Shown here: positions 26,625 to 39,327 of the stretch, one piece after another
Numbering within the stretch: the stretch's first letter is position 1
Layout: every line of letters begins with the position of its first letter
DNA from: Pseudomonas oryzihabitans
GTDB lineage: Bacteria; Pseudomonadota; Gammaproteobacteria; Pseudomonadales; Pseudomonadaceae
DNA length: 64,000 nucleotides
NCBI RefSeq assembly: GCF_001518815.1
Contig: NZ_CP013987.1
Coordinates: 3,308,501-3,372,500 of the forward strand
Direction: 5' to 3'
The notes under the pieces: generated by a model
Database searches by the model: none
What the model saw: only the letters and a program-made list of their open reading frames with translations
Told to the model about the DNA's origin: nothing
Position numbers and translations under genes: made by a program

Positions 26625-27647
26625 TCAGGCCATGCCGGATTGAGTTGCCGGCCTTGCGGCATTGCCGCCCTGCACCACTTCGACATTGAGCTTGTCACGG
26701 CGAGTCATCACCGCACTCGTGAACTCTTGAGCGACGTGATAGAGCGGGCCTTCGTTGACTCGATGGGTCAACTGCAGGACATATTCGCCAAGCACCAGCA
26801 GAACCATCGATATGAGAAAGAACATGCCGGATTGCTGTAATGAAATTGTCACCCAACCGGGTGCCACATCATCCTTGAACAAGCCGATCGCTATCACATA
26901 GAGGGAATAGAGCAAGTTGGACAGGGCGCCCATGATGGACAGGAAACTGACCATGCGCATGGGTTTGCGGGTGGAGGACACCAGCAGCCTTGCACCGCGA
27001 TCGAAACTACCGGACAGTCGCTTGGGCTTGGCACTGCGCGGCGGCATGCTGTATTCGAGATTGATGCGCGAGAAGCCTGCCGTGGCTGGCAGATGGCGAT
27101 AGGTCAGCGCCGGCGCCGGATGCCGCAGGATATAGTTGATGACCTTCTTGCTGAGCATCCGGTATTGGGGAGCGTCCTTGGCCAGGTCGACTCCATTGAA
27201 TTGCTTGTAAAGACTGTTGAAGCCCCGGGAGCAGAGACTGTAGGAGAGTGTCTGCCGAACTTTCTGCTGGTTGTTGGCAAATACCACGTCGACCCCACCC
27301 GCGGCCTGCTGCAACATATCGGGCAGGAAGGCGATGTCGTCGGTCTCCGGATCTATGACGACCGCGAAGTCTCCCAAGGCGTTTTCCAGGCCCACCCAGG
27401 CAGCAGTGTCGGAGTCCACTTCCTTGGTCAGGGCATATACCTGAAGGTTGGGCAGTCCACTGACACTGGTCAGTTGCTTTAATCGAGCTACGCTGTCATC
27501 AGAGGAAGCGTTGTCGACGATGATAAGTTCGTAGTCACTCACCAAAGGACCGATGACAGTGGCAGCGCGCTCCAAGGCGTCCTGCAACTCGGTCGCCTGA
27601 TTACGAACGACGAACACGACTGAAAGTAGGACGGGATAAAAGGCCAT
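26625..27647 (-). CDS. GT2 glycosyltransferase with two C-terminal membrane helices (GtrB-like)
   Basis: 340 residues. The GT-A domain shows SVVFVVRNQATEL, IIVDNASSDDS and VVIDPETDD (DxD-type), then two hydrophobic helices near residues 230-255 and 270-295, the architecture of polyprenyl-phosphate glucosyl/mannosyl transferases (GtrB, ArnC). The ATG at 27647 has GGAGG six bases upstream; a frame to 27698 lacks one. It is the first gene of the seven-gene operon. Its likely product is an undecaprenyl-phosphate-linked sugar on the cytoplasmic face (inference from architecture). Confidence 0.87.
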   Translation of the reverse strand: MAFYPVLLSVVFVVRNQATELQDALERAATVIGPLVSDYELIIVDNASSDDSVARLKQLTSVSGLPNLQVYALTKEVDSDTAAWVGLENALGDFAVVIDPETDDIAFLPDMLQQAAGGVDVVFANNQQKVRQTLSYSLCSRGFNSLYKQFNGVDLAKDAPQYRMLSKKVINYILRHPAPALTYRHLPATAGFSRINLEYSMPPRSAKPKRLSGSFDRGARLLVSSTRKPMRMVSFLSIMGALSNLLYSLYVIAIGLFKDDVAPGWVTISLQQSGMFFLISMVLLVLGEYVLQLTHRVNEGPLYHVAQEFTSAVMTRRDKLNVEVVQGGNAARPATQSGMA

Positions 27648-27742
27648 GACGAACCTCCAGAGGCGTTCCAGATTCTTGCAATGCAGACGGTTAGCCATCG
27701 GAGAGTACAGATAAATTCAGCGGGTTTTGTTCCGCTGCGCTA

Positions 27743-27758
27743 GGCTGTGATCACAGCC
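27743..27758. promoter_or_regulatory. 16-base perfect palindrome upstream of the glycosylation operon
   Basis: GGCTGTGATCACAGCC is a perfect inverted repeat, about 95 bases upstream of the first gene of the cluster and downstream of the tRNA. Its core TGTGATCACA has no spacer, so it is not a CRP/Vfr site (TGTGA-N6-TCACA). A GntR-type or other dimeric regulator is possible. Function is inferred from symmetry and position only. Confidence 0.45.
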
Positions 27759-27888
27759 ACAAATCGCTACCTGGAGAGCCTGGAAGTCGAACAAGGTCGC
27801 TGTTTTTGCCCTATCCTCCGAAACTGCTGTAACGGTTCGGCAAGGGCACTTGGAAAGTCGGACAGCGAGGAAGGACTAGAAAGGAATC

Positions 27889-27965
27889 TGGTGTCCCAGA
27901 GTGGGGTCGAACCACCAACCTTCCCCTTAGGAGGGGGATGCTCTATCCAATTGAGCTACTGGGAC
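27889..27965 (-). tRNA. tRNA-Arg (anticodon CCT)
   Basis: The minus strand folds as a 77-base tRNA including an encoded CCA. The acceptor stem is GTCCCAG/CTGGGAC, the anticodon loop is CTCCTAA with anticodon CCT (reads AGG), and the T arm is GGTTCGACCCC-like. It lies between the glycosylation operon and amrZ. Confidence 0.95.
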
Positions 27966-28100
27966 AGGAAAGGGCGCTCATGGTAACGAGCAGCAGAAGG
28001 TTTGTCATGTTCCGGTTCGCATCGGCCAGAACGATGGATTGGGACCGGCGGGCACAGGAAGTTCTTCAGCGGCTTTGCAATTTAAGTGGTACGTCGGTAA

Positions 28101-28112
28101 ATTGACGTCAAT
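28101..28112. promoter_or_regulatory. Palindrome upstream of amrZ
   Basis: ATTGACGTCAAT is a perfect 12-base inverted repeat 115 bases before the amrZ start, in an AT-rich stretch that otherwise contains no gene (27966-28226). It could be an operator or part of the promoter. No regulator is assigned. Confidence 0.35.
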
Positions 28113-28226
28113 AAAAATTGATACCTAGGGACAGGTCGTTACAGAGTCCAAGGTGCCGTGAGTGCTAGCGGAACGAGACGAGGGCTTATGCCTTCACTGA
28201 TATTTGACTCCAGATGAAGTACCTCA

Positions 28227-28541
28227 ATGACCCAGGCCATTAGATCCTACTCAAGCCGTACCGCTGATAAATTCGTCGTGCGTCTGCCCGAGGGCATGCG
28301 AGAGCGCATTGCAGATGTGGCCCGCAACCATCATCGCAGCATGAACTCCGAAATCATCGCGCGCCTAGAGCAGAGCCTGCAGCAAGAGGGCGCCCTTGGC
28401 GACGAACCCGGTTTACGCCTGGACAGCCCGGAGATCACCGCCAGCGAGCGGGAATTGCTGCAGCGTTTTCGTCAACTGTCAGGCCGACAGCAAAACGCCT
28501 TGATCTCGCTGATCGCCCACGACATCGACGCCGCTTCCTGA
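28227..28541 (+). CDS. amrZ: Ribbon-helix-helix regulator AmrZ
   Basis: 104 residues. [20 protein letters not shown] at residues 8-27 holds the DNA-contacting beta strand of an Arc-type ribbon-helix-helix protein, followed by the helices [22 protein letters not shown] (in outline). The C-terminal tail ([26 protein letters not shown]) matches the AmrZ tetramerisation part. In P. aeruginosa AmrZ controls alginate, twitching, flagellar repression through fleQ, Psl and c-di-GMP genes, and its own gene. In this window it sits near a flagellar and glycan region it would be expected to influence. Confidence 0.93.
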   Translation: MTQAIRSYSSRTADKFVVRLPEGMRERIADVARNHHRSMNSEIIARLEQSLQQEGALGDEPGLRLDSPEITASERELLQRFRQLSGRQQNALISLIAHDIDAAS

Positions 28542-28592
28542 CGGCGTCCAGGCTGCCCTGCGTCCGAGCAGCCTGTTGCAGCCCGCCCTGCC

Positions 28593-30038
28593 CTACATCA
28601 GGAACAGGGTGGCAAGCCCCAAGAAGATGAAAAAGCCGCCACTGTCGGTCACGGCGGTGATCAGTACGCTCGACCCCATCGCAGGGTCGCGACCGAAACG
28701 CTGCAAGGTCATGGGAATGAGTACGCCCATGAAAGCAGCCAGCAGTAGATTAAGGGTCATGGCGCCCATCATCACCAGGCCCAGCGACCAGCTGCTGTAG
28801 AGATAGAAGGCTACCAACCCTATCACCCCACCCCAGATGACGCCGTTGCACAGGGCGACGCCCATTTCCTTGCGCAGCAATCGGGTAGTACTGGTGACGC
28901 TGATCTGCCCCAGGGCCATGGCCCTCACGATCATGGTGATGGCCTGATTGCCAGAGTTGCCACCGATGCCTGCCACTATGGGCATGAGCGCGGCCAGTGC
29001 CACCAGCTTTTCGATCGAGTCCTCGAACAGGCCGATGACACGCGAGGCGATGAAGGCAGTGATGAGGTTGGTGGCCAGCCAGGTCCAGCGGTTGCCTACC
29101 GATTTCCACACCGAGGCGAAGACGTCTTCGTCTTCACGCAGACCAGCCATGTTGAGGACTTCGCTTTCGCTTTCCTCACGAATTAGGTCGACCATTTCAT
29201 CGATGGTGAGACGCCCGATCAGCCTGCCACTCTTGTCCACCACGGGCGCGGAAACCAGGTTGTAACGCTCGAACGCCTGGGCGGCGTCATAGGCATCGCC
29301 GTCCGGATGAAAGGCCACCGCCTCCTTGGCCATCACCTCGACCACCAGCTTCTCCGGATCGTTGACCAGCAGCCGCTTGATCGGCAACACGCCCTTGAGG
29401 ATGCTGTCGTTATCGACGACGAACAGCTTGTCGGTATGGTCGGGAAGCTCTTTGAGGCGGCGCAGGTAGCGCAACACCACTTCCAGAGCAACATCATCGC
29501 GGATGGTCACCATCTCGAAGTCCATCAGCGCGCCGACCTGGTCCTCTTCATAGGACAGGGCGGAACGCACCCGCTCGCGCTGCTGGGCGTCGAGGGCGTC
29601 CATGAGCTCGTGAACGACGTCGCGCGGCAGATCCGGTGCGAGATCGGCGAGCTCGTCGGCATCGAGCTGACCGGCGACCGCGAGAATTTCCTGATCATCC
29701 ATGTCGGCGATCAGTGTCTCTCGGACAGCGTCCGAGACCTCGAGCAGGATTTCACCGTCGCGCTCGGTCTTGACCAGACCCCAGACAGTCAGACGATCTT
29801 CTTGCGGCAGGGCTTCCAGGATGAAGGCCACGTCGGCCGGGTGCAGCTCGTCCAGCCGGGCACGCAGCTCTTCGAGGCCTTCCTGAGGGATATCGGCGGG
29901 GGATACGGGGTCGCGGTCCTGGCCTTCGCGGGCCTCGACGGCAAGGTCGTAGCGCTCCAGCAACTCGACGACCTGGGCGAGCCGCTCTTGCAGCGTCTCG
30001 TGGGGCTTTCTGATTTCTGCTTCGTTCACTACGGTCAT
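28593..30038 (-). CDS. mgtE: Magnesium transporter MgtE
   Basis: 481 residues from the ATG at 30038, which has GGAG at a proper distance; the ten upstream codons are not needed. The order is: an N-terminal MgtE-N superhelical domain (residues ~40-150, with repeated acidic turns), two CBS domains (~155-280, including TIRDDVAL and VVDKSGRLIGRLTIDEM), then five membrane helices. PIVAGIGGNSGNQAITMIVRAMALG in the third to fourth helix region is the pore signature (in outline). Intracellular Mg2+ is expected to close the channel through the N and CBS domains. It is convergent with amrZ. Confidence 0.95.
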   Translation of the reverse strand: MTVVNEAEIRKPHETLQERLAQVVELLERYDLAVEAREGQDRDPVSPADIPQEGLEELRARLDELHPADVAFILEALPQEDRLTVWGLVKTERDGEILLEVSDAVRETLIADMDDQEILAVAGQLDADELADLAPDLPRDVVHELMDALDAQQRERVRSALSYEEDQVGALMDFEMVTIRDDVALEVVLRYLRRLKELPDHTDKLFVVDNDSILKGVLPIKRLLVNDPEKLVVEVMAKEAVAFHPDGDAYDAAQAFERYNLVSAPVVDKSGRLIGRLTIDEMVDLIREESESEVLNMAGLREDEDVFASVWKSVGNRWTWLATNLITAFIASRVIGLFEDSIEKLVALAALMPIVAGIGGNSGNQAITMIVRAMALGQISVTSTTRLLRKEMGVALCNGVIWGGVIGLVAFYLYSSWSLGLVMMGAMTLNLLLAAFMGVLIPMTLQRFGRDPAMGSSVLITAVTDSGGFFIFLGLATLFLM

Positions 30039-30326
30039 AGCGCACTCCGGCCCGCCGGCGGAGCGCACCGACGAACCCTATCTCAACAACGGGACGAAAA
30101 AGGCGATTGAGTGTTGACTGGGTAAGTCCATAAGGGGGATGACCACTGCCCCGGCGGGGCTGACGGCGGGGATGATACACCGGACCGGTTGCAGGTGCGA
30201 ACGCAAAAGGTTTTCAAAACAGCTATTTGCAAGGGCTTTGGCAGGGCATCAGGGCAACCCTTTCGGCTCTCGTCCGCCGATCCTTACTCCGCTAAGCTTG
30301 AGTGCTTACGTCAAGGAGGACGTCTC

Positions 30327-30803
30327 ATGAAGAAGCTGCTCGCGCTCGGTTTGTTGCTGGGCTGCAACACCGCGCAATCGGCCACGGTGTATCGCTGCGA
30401 AGATGCCACTGGCCACCTCACCTTTTCCGCCAGCGGGTGCCCCTCGGGCAGCGATAGCAGCCTGCAGCGCGCTGACAATGCTCGTCCGGGCGGCGCCAAA
30501 CCCAAGCTGATGGCGAAGCCGAAAGCCTCCCAACCCAAAGCTGCCGTGCGTGAGCCGACGGTGGTGGCGGCCAAAACGGATGGTTGCGGCGACTTGCTCA
30601 CTAGCAGCGAAAAGCGCCAGGCGATCATCCGGGGGCAGGTGAAGGTCGGCATGAGCCGGGCGGACGTGGAGAACGCCCTGGGGCAGCCGCAGCGAATTTC
30701 CCAACTGGACACCCTGACCCGCTATCACTACGAGGCGCGCCGAGGCAAGGAACGCTCGCGCCTGGTGACCTTTGACCAGCACGGCTGCGTGCGTCGACGC
30801 TGA
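30327..30803 (+). CDS. Small secreted protein with DUF4124-like N terminus
   Basis: 158 residues. The ATG at 30327 has AAGGAGGA just upstream, and a signal peptide (MKKLLALGLLLGCNTAQSA) follows. ATVYRCEDATGHLTFSASGCP near residue 20 resembles the DUF4124 motif of small periplasmic proteins with two cysteines. A low-complexity Lys/Ala/Pro linker follows, then VGMSRADVENALGQPQRI, like the SmpA/OmlA (BamE-type) helix-turn. The upstream in-frame extension to 30189 has no ribosome-binding site. It converges with pheA. Function unknown. Confidence 0.8.
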   Translation: MKKLLALGLLLGCNTAQSATVYRCEDATGHLTFSASGCPSGSDSSLQRADNARPGGAKPKLMAKPKASQPKAAVREPTVVAAKTDGCGDLLTSSEKRQAIIRGQVKVGMSRADVENALGQPQRISQLDTLTRYHYEARRGKERSRLVTFDQHGCVRRR

Positions 30804-30827
30804 CGCACGCAGCCGGCCAGGACCGCG

Positions 30828-31922
30828 TCAGAGCACGGCGCGGGGGTAGGAGCCGAGGACCTTGAGCGCCACGGCGCCCGTGGACAGCCGCTCCAGGACG
30901 TCGCGGATCAGCGGATCGGCCTGGTGACCGAGGAAGTCGATGAAGAAGACGTAGGTCCACTTGCCACTGCGCGACGGCCGCGTCTCGATCCGGCTGAGAT
31001 CGATGTTGTTGGCATGGAACGGCAGCAGCAACTCGTGCAGGGCGCCGGGCTTGTTCTGCATGGAGACGATGATGGAGGTCTTGTCGTCGCCACTGGGCGG
31101 CACGTCCTGGTTGCCGATGATGAGGAAGCGCGTGGAGTTGTCCGGGCGGTCCTCGATCTTCTGCTGCACGGGGGTCAGGCCATAGAGCGAGGCCGCCATG
31201 TCACCGGCGATGGCCGCGCTGTTCCACTCCCCCTTCACCCGCCGCGCCGCCTCGGCATTGCTGGCCACCGCCACCCGCTCGACGCTCGGGTAGTAGGAGT
31301 CCAGCCACTTGCGGCACTGGGCCAGGGATTGGGCGTGGGAATAGATGCGGGTGATGCTGTCAGGCTTGGTGTTCTCGCCAATCAGCAGGTGGTGGTGGAT
31401 GCGCAACTCCACCTCGCCGCAGATGGACAGGTTGTGCTCGAGAAAACTGTCCAGGGTGTGGTTGACCGCACCCTCGGTGGAGTTCTCCACCGGCACCACG
31501 CCGAAATTGGAGGCACCGGCGGCGACCTCGCGGAAGACTTCGTCGATGGCCGCCATGGGCCGTGTCACCACGGCCTTGCCGAAGTGCTTGAGCGCCGCGG
31601 CCTGGGAGAAGGTGCCCTCCGGGCCAAGGTAGGCCACGTGCAGCGGCTCTTCCAGGGCCAGGCAGCAGGACATGATCTCGCGAAACAACCGCGCCATGTC
31701 CTCGTCACGGACCGGACCGCCGTTACGCTCCATCACCCGCTTGAGGACCTGGGCCTCGCGCTCGGGCCGATAGAACACGGGCTTCTCGCCCTCCGCCAGC
31801 GTCTTCATCTTGACCCGCGCCACGTCCTGGGCGCAGCGGGCGCGTTCGCTGATCAGCTCCTGGATGCGTTCGTCCAGACTGTCGATGCGCAGGCGCAGGG
31901 CCTTGAGCTCGTGTTCCGACAT
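30828..31922 (-). CDS. pheA: Bifunctional chorismate mutase / prephenate dehydratase
   Basis: 364 residues. An AroQ-type chorismate mutase (about 1-90, with LRLRIDSLDERIQELISERARCAQDVA in outline) is followed by prephenate dehydratase (about 92-270, YLGPEGTFSQAAALKHFG and NSTEGAVNHTLD) and a C-terminal ACT domain (LSRIETRPSRSGKWTYVFFID), including the ESRP-like RIETRP element that senses phenylalanine. It makes phenylpyruvate for phenylalanine. It lies two bases after serC. The next gene is convergent, so the usual hisC-tyrA/aroA continuation of the Pseudomonas operon is absent here. Confidence 0.97.
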   Translation of the reverse strand: MSEHELKALRLRIDSLDERIQELISERARCAQDVARVKMKTLAEGEKPVFYRPEREAQVLKRVMERNGGPVRDEDMARLFREIMSCCLALEEPLHVAYLGPEGTFSQAAALKHFGKAVVTRPMAAIDEVFREVAAGASNFGVVPVENSTEGAVNHTLDSFLEHNLSICGEVELRIHHHLLIGENTKPDSITRIYSHAQSLAQCRKWLDSYYPSVERVAVASNAEAARRVKGEWNSAAIAGDMAASLYGLTPVQQKIEDRPDNSTRFLIIGNQDVPPSGDDKTSIIVSMQNKPGALHELLLPFHANNIDLSRIETRPSRSGKWTYVFFIDFLGHQADPLIRDVLERLSTGAVALKVLGSYPRAVL

Positions 31923-31924
31923 GA

Positions 31925-33009
31925 TCAGCCGTGCTCCTTCTCGAATTCGGCCAGATAGGTCACCAGCACCTGGACGGCTTCCAGGGTGACGGCATTGTAG
32001 ATGGAGGCGCGCATGCCACCCACCGAACGGTGCCCCTGCAGATACAGCAGGCCGCGTTCTTCGGCGCCCGTGAGGAAGGCCTTGTCCAGACGCTCGTCAG
32101 CCAGGCGGAAGGGCACGTTCATCCAGGAACGGTCGTTCTTGGCGATGGGGTTGCTGTAGAAATCGCTGTTGTCGATGAAGCCGTACAACAGGTCCTTCTT
32201 CTCGCGATTTAGGCGCTCCATGGCGGGCAGGCCGCCCTGCTCCTTGAGCCACTTGAACACCAGCCCGGACAGGTACCAGGAGAAGGTCGCCGGGGTGTTG
32301 TACATGGAGCCGTTGTCGGCCTCGACCTTGTAGTCGAGCAGTGTCGGGCAGGCGGCGCGGGCGCGACCGAGCAGGTCTTCGCGAACGATGACGACCACCA
32401 GGCCGCTGGGCCCGATGTTCTTCTGGGCACCGGCGTAGATCAGGCCGAAGCGTGAGACGTCCAGCGGGCGCGACAGGATATCGGAAGAGGCATCCGCCAC
32501 CAGGGGTACGTCGCCGACCTCCGGAATCCAGTCGAACTCCAGGCCGCCGATGGTCTCGTTGGGCGTGTAGTGGACGTAGGCAGCGTCCTTGGACAGCTGC
32601 CATTCGTTCTGCCCGGGAATGGCGAAGTAGTCGTAGCCCTTGGCACTGGCGGCGACATTGACCGTGCCGTAGTGCTGCGCCTGCTCGATGGCCTTGCGCG
32701 ACCAGATGCCGGTGTCGATGTAGTCGGCGGTGCCGCCTTCGGGCATCAGGTTCATCGCCAGCTGGGCGAATTGCAGACTGGCACCGCCCTGCAGGAACAG
32801 CACCCTGTAGTTGCTGGGCACGCCCAGCAACTCGCGCAGGTCGGCCTCGGCCTGGCTCGAGATGGCAGTGAAGTCCTCACCGCGGTGACTCATCTCCATG
32901 ACCGACAGGCCACGGCCCTGCCAATCCAGCAGATCGGCCTGGGCCTGGCGCAACACAGCTTCAGGCAGGGCCGCCGGGCCGGCGCAGAAGTTGTAGGCAC
33001 GCTTGCTCA

Positions 33010-33010
<1 letters not shown>
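31925..33010 (-). CDS. serC: Phosphoserine aminotransferase SerC
   Basis: 361 residues. It converts 3-phosphohydroxypyruvate to phosphoserine (also used in pyridoxal phosphate synthesis). YNFCAGPAALPEAVL at the N terminus, FLQGGASLQFAQLAMNL near residue 75 and YAGAQKNIGPSG near 195, which carries the PLP-binding lysine, are clear SerC signatures. The start is the ATG at 33010, overlapping the gyrA stop by one base. pheA follows two bases after its stop. The three genes form one operon. Confidence 0.97.
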
Positions 33011-35841
<2,831 letters not shown>

Positions 35842-36074
35842 GAGAAGCCTGGTTCCTTCTGATCTGAAAAGCGCTAGGGCTCGTCCGCACGTCGGCCGAG
35901 CCTGATATAGGAGAGGCGAAAGCCCGTCTGGCGGCGTCTGTCACCGGCGGCGCAAAAGGCGCTCCAACCGGTTTTCAGCACTGCATCACCGCCTGCCGAG
36001 GGCTTTCGAACAAAGCCTGTGCAAAGAGCGAAATTCTAACACATTCAGGGATGTATCCGCCCCTCACGATCGCC

Positions 36075-37148
<1,074 letters not shown>

Positions 37149-37207
37149 GATCTCTCCTCGACCTGAATCTGTAGCCCGCCAGTATACCGGCATCCGCGCG
37201 CGGATTT

Positions 37208-37236
37208 AGCGGTAGCCCCGCAAGGACCGCTATACT
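37208..37236 (+). promoter_or_regulatory. Inverted repeat overlapping a possible mtaD -10 box
   Basis: AGCGGT and ACCGCT form an inverted repeat separated by 12 bases, and its right arm runs into TATACT, a possible -10. On the opposite strand another TATACT (37181-37186) faces mtnA. The two could be divergent promoters sharing one regulator. No good -35 box is seen for either, so this is tentative. Confidence 0.35.
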
Positions 37237-37266
37237 GCCGGCTCGCCCCTCTTGGAACCGCCGCAG

Positions 37267-38592
37267 ATGCCGACCCCCGCGCCCCTGGACCTCTTGTTGC
37301 TCCCCAGCTGGATCGTGCCGGTGGAGCCGGCCGGGGTGGTCCTGCGCGATTACGCCCTGGGCGTGCGCAACGGCTGCATCGCCCTGCTCGCCCCGCGCGC
37401 CGAGGCTCTGCGCCAGCCGGCGAAGGAGACCCTGGAGCTGCCGGGCAAGGTACTGATCCCTGGCCTGATCAATGCCCACGGCCACGCCGCCATGACGCTG
37501 TTTCGCGGCATGGCCGACGACCTGCCGCTGCAGACCTGGCTGCAGGATCACATCTGGCCCGCCGAAGGCCGCTGGGTCGACGAGGACTTCGTCCGCGATG
37601 GCACCACCCTGGCCATTGCCGAGCAGATCCGGGGCGGCATTACCTGTTTCTCGGACATGTACTTCTATCCCCAGGTGGCCTGCGAGGCGATCCATCGCAC
37701 CGGGGTACGCGCCCAGATCTGCCTGCCGATCCTCGATTTCCCGATTCCCGGCGCCCGTACCGCGGACGACATGATCCGCCGCGGCCTGGAGCTGTTCGAC
37801 GACATGAAGCTGCACGAGCGCATCAGCGTGGCCTTCGGTCCCCATGCGCCCTATACCGTCGCCGACGCCAAGCTCGAAGAGATTCTGGTGCTGGCCGAGC
37901 AGTTGCAGGCACCGATCCAGATGCACGTGCACGAGACCGCCCTGGAGGTGGAGCAAGCCCTGGAGCAGACCGGCGAGCGGCCGCTCAGCCGGCTACGGCG
38001 CCTGGGCCTGCTCGGCCCGCGTTTCCAGGCCGTACACATGACCCAGGTGGACGACGAGGATCTGGAAAACCTCGTCGAAACCAATAGTCACGTCATCCAC
38101 AGCCCCGAGTCCAACCTCAAGCTGGCCAGCGGCTTCTGCCCGGTAGAGCGCCTGTGGCAGGCCGGCGTCAACGTCGCCATCGGCACCGACGGCGCGGCCA
38201 GCAACAACGATCTCGACCTGCTTGGCGAGACCCGCACCGCGGCCCTGCTGGCCAAGGCTGTCGCCGGCTCGGCCACGGCCCTGGACGCCCATCGCGCCCT
38301 GCGCATGGCCACCCTGAACGGCGCCCGCGCCCTGGGTCTCGATCGCTGCCTGGGTTCGCTGGAAGTCGGCAAGGCCGCCGACCTGACCGCCGTCGACCTC
38401 AGCGGCCTTGCCCAGCAGCCGCTCTACGACCCCGTTTCCCAACTCATCTATGCCACCGGCCGGGACCGCGTCAGCGACGTCTGGGTCGGCGGCGTGCCGC
38501 TGCTGCGCCAGAGCGAACTCGTGCGCCTGGACGAGGCCGAACTCATAGCCAATGCGCAGCAGTGGGCCACCCGTATCCAGCAGGGCGCCTGA
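37267..38592 (+). CDS. mtaD: 5-methylthioadenosine/S-adenosylhomocysteine deaminase
   Basis: 441 residues. It belongs to the amidohydrolase (TRZ/ATZ) family: [21 protein letters not shown] with the HxH metal site, GPHAPYTV near residue 195, MHVHET near 222, and a late [13 protein letters not shown] with the metal aspartate. It deaminates methylthioadenosine and S-adenosylhomocysteine. In Pseudomonas this activity feeds methylthioinosine phosphorylase rather than a direct MTA phosphorylase. I chose the ATG at 37267 over a TTG five codons earlier, although neither has a good Shine-Dalgarno sequence. ubiG follows after 33 bases. Confidence 0.93.
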   Translation: MPTPAPLDLLLLPSWIVPVEPAGVVLRDYALGVRNGCIALLAPRAEALRQPAKETLELPGKVLIPGLINAHGHAAMTLFRGMADDLPLQTWLQDHIWPAEGRWVDEDFVRDGTTLAIAEQIRGGITCFSDMYFYPQVACEAIHRTGVRAQICLPILDFPIPGARTADDMIRRGLELFDDMKLHERISVAFGPHAPYTVADAKLEEILVLAEQLQAPIQMHVHETALEVEQALEQTGERPLSRLRRLGLLGPRFQAVHMTQVDDEDLENLVETNSHVIHSPESNLKLASGFCPVERLWQAGVNVAIGTDGAASNNDLDLLGETRTAALLAKAVAGSATALDAHRALRMATLNGARALGLDRCLGSLEVGKAADLTAVDLSGLAQQPLYDPVSQLIYATGRDRVSDVWVGGVPLLRQSELVRLDEAELIANAQQWATRIQQGA

Positions 38593-38625
38593 TGCGCCCC
38601 GCCTCCCTTGCCTCTGGAGAACACC

Positions 38626-39324
38626 ATGTCCAATGTCGATAACGCCGAGATCGCCAAGTTCGAGGCCCTCGCCTACCGCTGGTGGGATCGCGAAAGCGAA
38701 TTCAAGCCGCTGCACGACATCAACCCGCTGCGCGTCAACTGGATCGATCAGCACGCCGGCCTGGCCGGTAAGAAGGTGCTGGACGTGGGTTGCGGTGGCG
38801 GCATCCTCAGCGAGGCCATGGCCCAGCGCGGCGCCCAGGTGACCGGCATCGACATGGCCGAGGCACCCCTGGCGGTGGCGCGCCTGCACCAGCTGGAGTC
38901 CGGCGTGCCGGTGGAATACATCCAGGAGACCACCGAGGACCACGCGCGCAAGCATGCGGGCACCTATGACATCGTGACCTGCCTGGAAATGCTCGAACAC
39001 GTGCCGGATCCCTCCTCGGTGATCAAGGCCTGCCACGACCTGGTCAAGCCGGGTGGCCAGGTGTTCTTCTCCACCATCAACCGCAATCCCAAGGCCTATC
39101 TCTTCGCCATCGTCGGCGCCGAGTACGTGCTGCGCCTGCTGCCGCGCGGTACCCACGATTTCCGCAAGTTCATCCGCCCCTCGGAACTGGGTGCCTGGGC
39201 GCGCGCCGCCGGCCTCAACCTGCGCGACGTCATCGGCCTCACCTACAACCCGCTGACCAAGAGATACAAACTGGAAGGCGACGTGACGGTGAACTACATG
39301 GTGCGCACCCAGCGCGAGGACTAG
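38626..39324 (+). CDS. ubiG: Ubiquinone biosynthesis O-methyltransferase UbiG
   Basis: 232 residues from the ATG at 38626 with GGAGA upstream; an in-frame TTG at 38608 is less likely. [25 protein letters not shown] (in outline) is the UbiG N-terminal signature. [16 protein letters not shown] is SAM motif I. The C-terminal [25 protein letters not shown] is specific to the family. It catalyses both O-methylations of ubiquinone. It precedes mupP by three bases. Confidence 0.97.
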   Translation: MSNVDNAEIAKFEALAYRWWDRESEFKPLHDINPLRVNWIDQHAGLAGKKVLDVGCGGGILSEAMAQRGAQVTGIDMAEAPLAVARLHQLESGVPVEYIQETTEDHARKHAGTYDIVTCLEMLEHVPDPSSVIKACHDLVKPGGQVFFSTINRNPKAYLFAIVGAEYVLRLLPRGTHDFRKFIRPSELGAWARAAGLNLRDVIGLTYNPLTKRYKLEGDVTVNYMVRTQRED

Positions 39325-39327
39325 GCC

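Noticed and set aside
27743-27758. Vfr/CRP binding site
   Set aside because: The palindrome TGTGATCACA lacks the six-base spacer between half-sites.
27889-27965. tRNA-Arg as a genomic-island attachment site
   Set aside because: I looked for a copy of the tRNA 3' end (TGGTGTCCCAGA) elsewhere in the window and for an integrase, and saw neither. The interval is still listed as variable.
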